Source: Hyphomicrobiales bacterium
GTDB taxonomy: Bacteria > Pseudomonadota > Alphaproteobacteria > Rhizobiales > Xanthobacteraceae
Direction: 5' to 3'
NCBI GenBank assembly: GCA_017304505.1
Contig: JAFKKQ010000321.1
Coordinates: 1 to 10,744, forward strand
DNA length: 10,744 nucleotides
Of this stretch, positions 1-6,572 are shown in pieces. The notes below the pieces were generated by a model. It had not been told where the DNA came from. It saw only the letters and a program-made list of their open reading frames with translations, and made no database searches. Numbering within the stretch: the stretch's first letter is position 1; the number at the start of each line of letters is the position of its first letter. The translations under genes and the position numbers were made by a program.

Positions 1-1
1 C

Positions 2-427
2 TTCGGCTCCGGCGATATGGGCAAGCTGCCGGTGATCCGGACACTGGCGACGATGGCGCACGATTGCCGCCGCACCGAGTTGTTCCAGCGCGAATTGCTC
101 GCGGCGCTGCGCATCCTCCAGCGCGGGGACCTGCCGCTGCGCGACTTGGTCGGCGCCTACGCCGGCGAGATCGGCCAGACACAATTCCTGCCGTCGTCCT
201 ACATCAAATACGGCGTCGATTTCGACGGCAACGGCCATGTCGATCTGCGCCACAGCGTGCCCGACGTGCTGGCCTCCACCGCCAACCTGCTCAAGGTCAA
301 CGGCTGGCGCGCCGGCGCGCCCTTCGGCGAAGGCTCGGCGAACTTCGAGGCCATGCGCGAGTGGAACCGCGCGCTGATCTACCGCAAGACCATCGTGCTG
401 TTCACGGAGCGGCTGCAGGGCCGCTGA
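2..427 (+). CDS. Lytic murein transglycosylase, MltB type (C-terminal part, 5' end outside window)
   Basis: The open frame enters from the left edge (FGSGDMGKLPVI...) and stops at TGA 425-427, giving about 141 residues. The central block GAYAGEIGQTQFLPSSY followed by VDFDGNGHVDL and VPDVLASTANLLKVNGW is the conserved C-terminal signature of the SLT_2/MltB family, which cleaves the glycan strands of peptidoglycan in the periplasm to leave 1,6-anhydro-muramic ends. The tail REWNRALIYRKTIVLFTERL is also typical. The catalytic glutamate and the signal peptide would lie upstream and cannot be checked. The protein ends directly after the catalytic fold, so this member has no C-terminal peptidoglycan-binding domain, unlike some longer relatives. 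It is followed by 144 bases without a convincing terminator. Family assignment is firm; the exact substrate role is inferred. Confidence 0.9.
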   Translation, partial: FGSGDMGKLPVIRTLATMAHDCRRTELFQRELLAALRILQRGDLPLRDLVGAYAGEIGQTQFLPSSYIKYGVDFDGNGHVDLRHSVPDVLASTANLLKVNGWRAGAPFGEGSANFEAMREWNRALIYRKTIVLFTERLQGR

Positions 428-571
428 GAAAGGCTCCAGAAATCGACGATTTTGGTCGCAAATCTCGCGAACATTGGCTACATCGAACCGCCGCAACCGG
501 ACGGCTGGGCCGGCCTGTCCCCAGCGCCCGGACCAGACACTCCGACCGCGACCCAGAGACCCCGCCTCCCG

Positions 572-1381
572 ATGTCCCCTTCTTCCGCTGGCGCGCTCAA
601 GGAAGCCTTCGACGACATTCGCGAGGCATTTGCCCGAATCCACATCGCCACCATCTTCGGCTGGCAGGATGTCGCGCAACGCTACCGTCGCTCCCGGATC
701 GGGGCCTTCTGGCTGACGATCAACATGGGCGTGATGATCGGCGCGCTCGGCGTCATTTTCGGCACGCTGTTTCGCACCCCGCTGACGGATTTCCTGCCCT
801 TCATTTGCGCCGGCGTCATCATTTGGGGATTCTTGTCGACCTGCATCAACGAAGGCTGTGCATCGTTCATCGAGGCCGGCGGCGTCATCCTGCAGGTGCG
901 GATGCCGCTGTTCATTCACATCATGCGGGTTCTGTGGCGCAACACGATCATCCTTGGACACAACCTGATTATTCTTCCGGTCGTGCTGCTGGCGGTGGGA
1001 AAATATCCGGGCATGGCGGTGTTTCTTGTCCTGCCGGGATTCCTGCTCGTGGTCTTCAACGTCGGCTGGATCATGCTGGTGCTGGCTGTGGTGTGCACGC
1101 GCTTCCGCGATATGACGCAGGTGGCTCAGAACTTCATGCAGGTTCTATTCTATGCCACACCCATCGTCTGGATGCCGAGCTCGCTCCCTCAATCCAGCGT
1201 CAGTTCCGTTCTCGAACTCAACCCATTCTACCATCTCATCTCGCTGGTGCGCGATCCGCTTCTGGGTCAGGTGCCCGAGACGATGGACTGGATGATAGGT
1301 GTTGTCCTGGCGATCGTGGGATGGGCGTTTGCGCTCGTCTTCTTCGGTCGTTACCGCCGCCGCGTGCCCTATTGGCTTTGA
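572..1381 (+). CDS. ABC-2 type permease, polysaccharide/O-antigen export family (Wzm/KpsM-like)
   Basis: A 269-residue integral membrane protein with about six hydrophobic segments (roughly 46-66, 75-95, 117-142, 147-172, 185-201 and 240-259). The N-terminal cytoplasmic stretch FGWQDVAQRYRRSRIGAFW, the TRFRDMTQ loop and the LNPFYHLISLVRDPLLG segment are hallmarks of ABC-2 permeases that export undecaprenyl-linked O-antigen, capsule or teichoic-type glycans through the inner membrane. I chose ATG 572 because homology-like sequence begins just after it. An in-frame TTG at 452 would add 40 proline-rich residues that do not look like this family. Neither start has a good Shine-Dalgarno sequence, so the start is uncertain. 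The ATPase gene follows 25 bases downstream, as expected for a transporter pair. No glycan synthesis genes lie directly beside it on this strand, so the cargo is unknown. Confidence 0.88.
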   Translation: MSPSSAGALKEAFDDIREAFARIHIATIFGWQDVAQRYRRSRIGAFWLTINMGVMIGALGVIFGTLFRTPLTDFLPFICAGVIIWGFLSTCINEGCASFIEAGGVILQVRMPLFIHIMRVLWRNTIILGHNLIILPVVLLAVGKYPGMAVFLVLPGFLLVVFNVGWIMLVLAVVCTRFRDMTQVAQNFMQVLFYATPIVWMPSSLPQSSVSSVLELNPFYHLISLVRDPLLGQVPETMDWMIGVVLAIVGWAFALVFFGRYRRRVPYWL

Positions 1382-1406
1382 CGTTTCCTCCAGCCTGACG
1401 CAGCCC

Positions 1407-2183
1407 ATGCCCCGCATCCAGCTCGATCATGTGACGGTCGAATTTCCGGTGTTCAACGCCGCGACGCGCTCGCTCAAGAACCGGATCCTGAACACTGTCG
1501 TCGGCGCTTCGATCGGCAAACGGGACGGCCATGTTGTCGTGCGTGGTCTCGACGATGTCAGCCTGACGATCAGCGACGGCGACCGTATCGGGCTTGTCGG
1601 CCACAACGGCGCGGGCAAAACGACGCTGCTGCGACTCTTGTCGGGAATCTATACGCCCACCGTGGGGAGCGCGACGATCGACGGTGAGTGCGTCTCGCTG
1701 ATCAACACCACGCTCGGAATCGACCCCGAAGCGACCGGGCGGGAGAATATCCGGCTGCGCGCGGCAATGATGGGAATGACGCGTGCGGAAATTCGCGAAA
1801 GGTCGGAGGAGATCGCCGAGTTCTCCGGCCTCGGCGAGTTTCTCGACATGCCATTCCGAACTTACTCCACCGGCATGCAGTTGCGCCTCGCCTTTGCCGC
1901 CTCGACGTCCATCAGCCCGGAAATCCTCATCATGGACGAGTGGCTGTCCACCGGCGACGAAGACTTTATGGAGAAGGCGAACACGAGGCTGCGCGATATC
2001 GTCAGCGCCACCAACATTCTGGTGCTGGCGAGCCATTCGCGTTCTCTGTTGCTGGAGAACTGCCAGCGTGTGATCTGGCTTGAGCACGGCAAGTTCCGCA
2101 TGGACGGCCCGGCGCGGGAGGTGGCGGATGCTTACTTCCACCGCCCCGAAGCGGCCTCTCTGCGTCCCATCGGCGGCCGCTAA
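1407..2183 (+). CDS. ABC transporter ATPase, polysaccharide export type (short Wzt/KpsT-like)
   Basis: A 258-residue nucleotide-binding protein, partner of the permease just upstream. Visible motifs: Walker A GHNGAGKTT (65-73), signature helix YSTGMQLRLAFA (153-164) in place of LSGGQ, Walker B ILIMDE (173-178), D-loop-like STGDEDF, and switch histidine ASH (H210). The block INTTLGIDPEATGRENI sits where this subfamily has LG.G..PE.TGREN, which separates O-antigen/capsule exporters from other ABC proteins. The protein ends soon after the ATPase core, so it lacks the C-terminal carbohydrate-binding domain that long Wzt proteins use to read the glycan end. Export is therefore more like KpsT or teichoic-acid types, or glycan recognition lies elsewhere. 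ATG 1407 is preferred over the upstream frame start at 1299, which would overlap the permease gene and add non-family sequence. No clear ribosome-binding site is seen; coupling to the permease is plausible. Confidence 0.9.
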   Translation: MPRIQLDHVTVEFPVFNAATRSLKNRILNTVVGASIGKRDGHVVVRGLDDVSLTISDGDRIGLVGHNGAGKTTLLRLLSGIYTPTVGSATIDGECVSLINTTLGIDPEATGRENIRLRAAMMGMTRAEIRERSEEIAEFSGLGEFLDMPFRTYSTGMQLRLAFAASTSISPEILIMDEWLSTGDEDFMEKANTRLRDIVSATNILVLASHSRSLLLENCQRVIWLEHGKFRMDGPAREVADAYFHRPEAASLRPIGGR

Positions 2184-2303
2184 CACCACCTAGCTTTCCA
2201 AATTATATTTGAGAAAAAGCTATTTCTTGGTAGTCTTGAGGTATGATGCTGGCGGCGGCCCAGCACGCGCTTGATCCAACACGACCGCGTCGGGGATATG
2301 GCA
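2184..2303. other. AT-rich intergenic segment ahead of the Bug receptor
   Basis: This 120-base gap is strikingly more AT-rich at 2191-2245 than its surroundings. It contains a 13-base inverted repeat, CAAAT-TAT-ATTTG (2199-2211), and a -10-like TATGAT (2242-2247), but I see no -35 box at the usual distance. It probably holds the promoter and perhaps an operator of the downstream receptor gene. No terminator with a U-tract was found for the ABC transporter pair. Confidence 0.35.
2292..2296 (+). promoter_or_regulatory. Ribosome-binding site deciding the Bug receptor start
   Basis: GGGGA lies seven bases before ATG 2304 and only one base before ATG 2298. The spacing therefore favours 2304 as the start and disfavours both ATG 2298 and TTG 2271. 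Confidence 0.5.
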
Positions 2304-3275
2304 ATGAGGCGGATTGCCGGGGCTGCACTGGCGACAGCCTTAATCATGGTCGGCACGATGGCCGACGCCGCCACAAGCGATTATCCCAATCGTCCAATCA
2401 AAATTGTTGTTCCCTATCCGGCTGGGGGCCCGAGCGACACTGCGGCGCGGATACTAGCCGAGCCGCTGGGCCGCCGCCTCGGTCAACGGGTCGTGGTGGA
2501 AAACCGCCCCGGCGGGGCCGGCATGATTGGGACAGAGGCCGCTATCCGCGGTGAGCACGACGGGTACACGCTCCTCATTGGGGGGTTGGCATCCATCGTG
2601 CTGCTGCCAGCGGCAAAACCCGGCGAATACGAACCACGCAAGAGCTTGGTCCCGCTTTCGCAGGTTTGGTATTCACCGCAAATTCTGGCGTCACGCCGCA
2701 AGCTCGGCTTCCACACAGCGGGCGATCTTGTGGCCTATGCCAAGGCAAACCCGGGCAAGCTGAATTTCGGCTCGGCAGGAACCGGAACGGTGACGCATCT
2801 AGCCATCATGCTGCTCAGCAAAGAGGCCGGTATCGACATCACGCACGTGCCGTATCGCAGCACGGCACTCTGGCTGACCGACGCTATGGCAGATCGGATC
2901 GATGCTGGATTCGGCGACATCAAAACGTTGCTTCCCCACATCGAATCGAAAGTCATCACCCCGCTAGCCGTCAGCGTACCCGAGCGGGCGCCGCAGCTTC
3001 CGCAAGTGCCCACCGTCAATGAATCCGGCCTGCCAGGCGTTCAGACTGAGAACTGGTTCGGCATCATGGCGCTTGCCGACACGCCGCCGGTCATCATCGA
3101 CCGCCTCAAGGCGGCAATCGGTGCCGCTCAGGCAGATCCAGCCTATGCGGCTGCGCTCGAAAAAGTCGGCGGCACAGCGGGCAAAACCGGCCCCGCCGCC
3201 CTGGCAGCCACCATCGAAAATGACGTCAAACGCTTCACGCCCCTCATCCGCGCCATGGCCGAAGAGCCCAAGTAG
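2304..3275 (+). CDS. Bug/TctC family tripartite tricarboxylate transporter periplasmic receptor
   Basis: A 323-residue secreted solute-binding protein. The N-terminus MRRIAGAALATALIMVGTMADAA is a signal peptide, with cleavage likely near ADA-A. The mature part starts with the family's SDYPNRPIKIVVPYPAGGPSD. Other hallmarks are LGQRVVVENRPGGAG, NPGKLNFGSAGTGTVTHLA, the IDITHVPYRS strand, and LPQVPTVNESGLPG followed by a conserved W-F-G. Bug proteins capture carboxylates or other small organic acids in the periplasm; the ligand cannot be read from sequence. The length is normal for the family. No TctA/TctB membrane genes are in the window, so it is an orphan receptor, which is common where this family is expanded. 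Family assignment is firm; ligand unknown. Confidence 0.93.
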   Translation: MRRIAGAALATALIMVGTMADAATSDYPNRPIKIVVPYPAGGPSDTAARILAEPLGRRLGQRVVVENRPGGAGMIGTEAAIRGEHDGYTLLIGGLASIVLLPAAKPGEYEPRKSLVPLSQVWYSPQILASRRKLGFHTAGDLVAYAKANPGKLNFGSAGTGTVTHLAIMLLSKEAGIDITHVPYRSTALWLTDAMADRIDAGFGDIKTLLPHIESKVITPLAVSVPERAPQLPQVPTVNESGLPGVQTENWFGIMALADTPPVIIDRLKAAIGAAQADPAYAAALEKVGGTAGKTGPAALAATIENDVKRFTPLIRAMAEEPK

Positions 3276-3317
3276 ACGCTGGAAGGCGCACGGGCCAAAG
3301 TTGAGCGGCCGAACCGA

Positions 3318-3494
3318 ATGTGTCGCTCCCCGGGTGAGAAAGGTTGCTCGGCCATGATCGCCGCGTGGCCGCTGAGCGCTGGCATTCCAACTTACTGGCT
3401 TCGGGCCTTCCTAGATGAATGGCAGAGAAAAGTTCCTTCGAAAGAGCCCTCGGCAAAGAACGCCTTCGATCTGATTTCTGACTGTCTTAACTAA
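3318..3494 (+). CDS. Possible small ORF of unknown function (58 codons), doubtful
   Basis: In the same reading frame as the receptor gene, after its TAG (3273-3275), the frame stays open for 72 codons to TAA 3492-3494. It has ATG codons at 3318 and 3354. The C-terminal part, for example YWLRAFLDEWQRKVPSKE, reads like a plausible amphipathic protein. However, codon choice is not clearly that of the neighbours, no good ribosome-binding site precedes either ATG, and I recognise no family. Its last three bases overlap the convergent helicase stop codon. The rest of the 215-base gap 3276-3490 shows no terminator or repeat. It may be a non-coding gap or a decayed gene tail. Confidence 0.2.
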   Translation: MCRSPGEKGCSAMIAAWPLSAGIPTYWLRAFLDEWQRKVPSKEPSAKNAFDLISDCLN

Positions 3495-4600
3495 ATGACG
3501 ACGGTCAACCGCCTAGCCGCGCGCGTAACGCCGGTGTAGAGCCAGCGCTGCCGGCTTTCGCCGAATGCACCGGACTCGTCGAACAGCACTACATCGTCCC
3601 ATTGCGAGCCCTGCGCCTTGTGCACCGTGAGCACGTAGCCGTAGTCGAATTCGTCGTAGCGCTTGCGCAGCGGCCATTCGAGGCCTTCGATGCCGCCGGT
3701 GAAGCACTCGGAGCGGACGGAAACTTTGATGCCCTTGCCGGCAAAGCCGTCGTCCGGCTGCAGACGCATCTTGATGATGTCGCGCCGGGTGGATGGCTTC
3801 TCCTTCACCGACCAAAGCGCGCCGTTGAACAGGCCCTTGCGCTTGTTGTTGCGCAGGCACACGAGCTTATCGCCGGTTGCCGGCAGCGCGCCGTCGAAGC
3901 CGCGCCGCTGGCGCATCCGCATGTTGTAGGCGCGCCGCGTCGCGTTGCGCCCGACGAGGACTTGATCGGCGTCGATCACGCGCTGGCCGTCGAGGGCGTC
4001 GCGCGTGACGATGTGCGTTTCGCCGTAAGCGCCGGGCTCGAGATCGCGGCCGGCGCGGATGTCCATCGACAGCCGGACGATCGGATTGTCCTGTGCCTGC
4101 CGATGCACCTCGGTCAGCATCGCGTCGGGCTCCGCTTCGGTGAAGAAACCGCCGCCTTGGATCGGCGGAAGTTGCGCCGGATCGCCAAGGACCAGGAGCG
4201 GCACGCCAAACGACATCAGGTCCCGCCCGAGTTCGGCGTCGACCATCGAGCATTCGTCGATCACGATCAGCGCCGCCTTCGACGCCGGCGCGTCGTCCCA
4301 CAGATCGAAACTCGGAATCTCTTCGCCGCTTTCGCGCGTTTTGTAGATCAGGCTGTGGATGGTGGAGGCGCGCTCGCAGCCTTTGCTGCGCATCACCAGC
4401 GCAGCCTTGCCGGTAAACGCCGCGAACAAAACCTTGCCGTCGACCGCGGCCGCAAGATGCCGCGCCAACGTCGTCTTGCCGGTTCCGGCATAGCCGAACA
4501 GGCGGAAGACCTGGGGCGTGCCGCCCCGCCCCGGCCTGGATTTGAGCCAGGCGGCGACGGCGCTGAGAGCGGCATCCTGATGAGGGGTGAAAACAGTCAT
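3491..4600 (-). CDS. RecD2/Dda-like SF1B ATP-dependent DNA helicase
   Basis: A 369-residue superfamily 1 helicase. Visible motifs: Walker A GYAGTGKTT (36-44), motif Ia AFTGKAA (61-67), motif II VIDECSMVD (113-121), motif III LGDPAQLPPI (138-147), a TEVHRQ motif IV (163-168), and the UvrD_C_2-type LTVHKAQGSQWDDVVLFDE with YTGVTRAARR (355-364) at the C-terminus. This pattern belongs to RecD-like 5'-3' helicases. The protein lacks the long N-terminal region of RecD/RecD2, so it is nearer to compact Dda- or Pif1-like forms. It should unwind DNA during repair or recombination. I chose ATG 4600. A TTG at 4621 is in frame but falls at about the predicted transcript start. The gene appears to stand alone, with its own promoter and LexA box just upstream. 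Substrate and partners are inferred only. Confidence 0.92.
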   Translation of the reverse strand: MTVFTPHQDAALSAVAAWLKSRPGRGGTPQVFRLFGYAGTGKTTLARHLAAAVDGKVLFAAFTGKAALVMRSKGCERASTIHSLIYKTRESGEEIPSFDLWDDAPASKAALIVIDECSMVDAELGRDLMSFGVPLLVLGDPAQLPPIQGGGFFTEAEPDAMLTEVHRQAQDNPIVRLSMDIRAGRDLEPGAYGETHIVTRDALDGQRVIDADQVLVGRNATRRAYNMRMRQRRGFDGALPATGDKLVCLRNNKRKGLFNGALWSVKEKPSTRRDIIKMRLQPDDGFAGKGIKVSVRSECFTGGIEGLEWPLRKRYDEFDYGYVLTVHKAQGSQWDDVVLFDESGAFGESRQRWLYTGVTRAARRLTVVI

Positions 4601-4627
4601 GGCGAGCCGCGTATGAGCCAAGAAACG

Positions 4628-4656
4628 ATCTTATCTTAGGAACAAATAGAGAACAA
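4628..4656 (-). promoter_or_regulatory. Candidate sigma-70 promoter of the helicase
   Basis: On the minus strand, TTGTTC (4656-4651) is followed after 17 bases by TAAGAT (4633-4628). Both boxes are imperfect, but the spacing is ideal and the segment is AT-rich in otherwise GC-rich DNA. Transcription would begin near 4621, giving about 20 bases of leader before ATG 4600. The LexA box overlaps the -35 and spacer. Confidence 0.5.
4640..4654 (-). promoter_or_regulatory. LexA (SOS) box, alphaproteobacterial GTTC-N7-GTTC type
   Basis: The minus strand reads GTTC-TCTATTT-GTTC, an exact match to the direct-repeat LexA operator described for alphaproteobacteria such as Rhodobacter and rhizobia. It sits 39 bases before the helicase ATG and covers part of the predicted -35 and spacer, so bound LexA would block the promoter. 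The match and its position are seen directly; SOS control is inferred. Confidence 0.75.
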
Positions 4657-4701
4657 TAGCATTACCTCAGCCGTCGAAAGGAAGGCTGCGCGGGCGCGGC
4701 C

Positions 4702-5697
4702 TCATGACGGCATAGACACCTGATCGGCCCGACGCCAGCCAACCCAGGATTCTGGATGATTACGCACCACCGTTTCAAGCTGGTCCCGATACGCCGAGGC
4801 CACTGCCAGTAGCACCTCGGTCTCTGGCTGCTCTCTCGAAACGTCCAGGGGCGGGGCGAAAACCACCTCGAACGAATCCCGTCTCTCGCTCTCGCCCAGC
4901 ACAAAAACCGGAATAACGGCGGCGCCGGATTTCCGCGCGAGCCGAAGAGCGCCGGCTGCGAGCTTGATGCGGCCGCCAAGAAACGGCAGATCGGCCAGCG
5001 CGCGACCCTCGTGGGCACTGGCCATCACCGAAACGAGACCGCCTGCGCGGAGCACATCCAGGAGCCGTGTGGTCGCGCGCTCGGGATTCATCCGGTCGAA
5101 CACAACTCGTTCGGCGAGATAAGCGCATTCGAATTTGATGCGCAACGGATTGAGAAACCGAATCCCGAATGCTGAAGTGGTGAAACCATGCTGTGGCCGA
5201 CTCAGATGGACGAGGCGGCGGCCGGCGCGCGCCAGCGCAAGCTTGCTGACATCACCAGCACTGATGAAGTCAGAGATCCACAAGACGACACCCCGACCTT
5301 GTGCCTGGATAGCGTCAAGCCCTGCCAAGCCTTTACACGCAACGTTGACGTCGGGTGTCAACAACAGACCGCGGACAACATCCAAATAACTTGCGAACCT
5401 GCCAGCATAGAGTTTTCGGACGGCACGCGCAGCCGCCACATCGGACATGTTGACCATCCGTACGATACGCAAACGTGCAGGCAGAGCTCGACTTGCCCAA
5501 CCGCTGAACAGCGATGCGAAGGTGCAGACCTTCCAGCGGTATACGCGAGGCAGCGGCGCGACCAGCAGCCCGACGCACAGCCAGATTGCGATTCCGAGGT
5601 CGCCCCACATGATCAGAGAGCGCTTCGATTTGCGCAGCGGCCGCCAAGTCAACTCGGCTCCGGCGACGCCAGCGTGGTTGCTGTCCACCGCCGTCAC
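4702..5697 (-). CDS. LpxL/HtrB-like lysophospholipid acyltransferase homologue without the usual catalytic His
   Basis: A 331-residue protein if read from GTG 5697, with a hydrophobic segment near residues 29-48 that likely anchors it to the inner membrane. The order of blocks fits the LPLAT/LpxL superfamily: GRGVVLWISDFISAGDV (134-150), the HLSRPQHGF...IRFLNPLR region, VVFDRMNPE, GLVSVMAS with ADLPFLGGRIKLAAGALRLARKSGAAVIPVFV, and a late YRDQLETVVRNHPESWVGW, the last typical of lipid A acyltransferases. Classical members carry HX4(D/E) at the first block; here the equivalent place reads S-D-F-I-S-A-G-D with no histidine. It may be a divergent or catalytically changed acyltransferase acting on a glycolipid. 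GTG 5697 is chosen because GGAG lies six bases before it and it overlaps the preceding gene's stop as GTGA. A GTG at 5709 is the alternative. Confidence 0.75.
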   Translation of the reverse strand: MTAVDSNHAGVAGAELTWRPLRKSKRSLIMWGDLGIAIWLCVGLLVAPLPRVYRWKVCTFASLFSGWASRALPARLRIVRMVNMSDVAAARAVRKLYAGRFASYLDVVRGLLLTPDVNVACKGLAGLDAIQAQGRGVVLWISDFISAGDVSKLALARAGRRLVHLSRPQHGFTTSAFGIRFLNPLRIKFECAYLAERVVFDRMNPERATTRLLDVLRAGGLVSVMASAHEGRALADLPFLGGRIKLAAGALRLARKSGAAVIPVFVLGESERRDSFEVVFAPPLDVSREQPETEVLLAVASAYRDQLETVVRNHPESWVGWRRADQVSMPS

Positions 5698-6530
5698 TCC
5701 CGTCTCCACTTATTGCGGATTCGCACGTCAGCTTGATCCAGCTTCGCCGTGGCGCTCACCCGCTTGCCGTCGAGCACACGATAACGGACGGCCAGAACCG
5801 GCAGACGGTAGGCGGGCGCATGCGCAGTGTAGCGGAGGATCAAATCCCAGTCCTCGAGCGAACCCAGAGCTTCGTCGAATGCTCCGAAGCGATCGATGAG
5901 ATGCCGCCGATGGATAAAAGTGCTCATCCCGATAAAATTACTGGCCAGCAACCGGTTGCGGTCGAAAGGCTCGAACAGTATCCGCTCTCCGGGCCGATGG
6001 ACATCTGTGATCATCGCGCCATAGGCGCAATCGACTTCCGGTTGCGCCCCAAACAGCGCGACGGCAGCGGAGAGGTAGCCGGGATACCAGACATTATCGC
6101 TGTCGAGATAAGCAACAAGCGCTCCTCTCGCGATACTCAACGCATGATTTCGGGCCGCGCATTGTCCAACATGCGGCCGCGGGACATAGCGGATGCGGCT
6201 ATCGGTTGCGAAGGCTGCCATGACCTCGGCTGTGTTGTCAGTGCTGCCATCGTCAACGACGATCAATTCCCAATCGGAAAAGCGTTGCGCCTGCACGCTA
6301 CGGACGGCCGCACCGATCAGATCGGCACGATCCCATGTCGGCATCACGACGGTGACGGAAGGGGACGGGAACGGATTGCCGTTACTGCTGGTGCTCAAAA
6401 ACTCAGGATGTTCGAGCAAAAGCAATTCCAGCGTCGCGAGCCTGCGACTCCACGCAGGTTCGTCGTTCCTCGGCTTTTCGCACAAGCTGCAGAGAAACGA
6501 GCGAGAAAGGCGCCACCCAGCCCGAAGCAT
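5694..6530 (-). CDS. Family 2 glycosyltransferase (GT-A fold)
   Basis: A 278-residue protein. After about 55 N-terminal residues of no recognised domain comes the GT2 core: VTVVMPTWDRADLI (59-72), the nucleotide-binding VVDDGSTDNT (91-100), QCAARNHALSIARG (123-136), the metal-binding YLDSDN (141-146) containing the DXD, and the acceptor-side SLEDWDLILRY (224-234) with the likely catalytic acid pair. It should transfer a sugar from an activated nucleotide donor to a lipid-linked or surface glycan at the cytoplasmic face; donor and acceptor cannot be read. The ATG at 6530 follows a GAGAG at a short distance. It lies 42 bases after the TDT transporter and overlaps the acyltransferase homologue by four bases, so the pair is probably co-translated and may modify one glycolipid. 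Confidence 0.9.
   Translation of the reverse strand: MLRAGWRLSRSFLCSLCEKPRNDEPAWSRRLATLELLLLEHPEFLSTSSNGNPFPSPSVTVVMPTWDRADLIGAAVRSVQAQRFSDWELIVVDDGSTDNTAEVMAAFATDSRIRYVPRPHVGQCAARNHALSIARGALVAYLDSDNVWYPGYLSAAVALFGAQPEVDCAYGAMITDVHRPGERILFEPFDRNRLLASNFIGMSTFIHRRHLIDRFGAFDEALGSLEDWDLILRYTAHAPAYRLPVLAVRYRVLDGKRVSATAKLDQADVRIRNKWRRE
5703..5706 (-). promoter_or_regulatory. Ribosome-binding site for the acyltransferase homologue
   Basis: GGAG on the minus strand lies six bases ahead of GTG 5697, inside the last codons of the glycosyltransferase. It supports 5697 over GTG 5709 and suggests translational coupling of the two genes. Confidence 0.5.
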
Positions 6531-6572
6531 GATTCTCTCAGAAACTGATTTTCACCGCCCGGGGATCATACA

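Noticed and set aside
477..484. GCTACATC, a match to the GCTANAWC -10 consensus, upstream of the ABC permease
   Set aside because: No acceptable -35 element at 10-14 bases; TTGGTC at 452 is too far away.
64..1398. 444-codon plus-strand frame over the transglycosylase and ABC permease
   Set aside because: It is a shifted frame of two genes with clear family motifs and has no recognisable domain.
2212..2227. AGAAA...TTTCT weak hairpin after the ABC ATPase as a terminator
   Set aside because: The stem has only five A-T pairs and no following T-run, too weak for a rho-independent terminator.
3602..4639. 345-codon open frame on the plus strand opposite the helicase
   Set aside because: It is a shadow of the helicase gene: the sequence is arginine/alanine/histidine-rich without domain motifs, while the opposite strand carries all SF1 helicase motifs.
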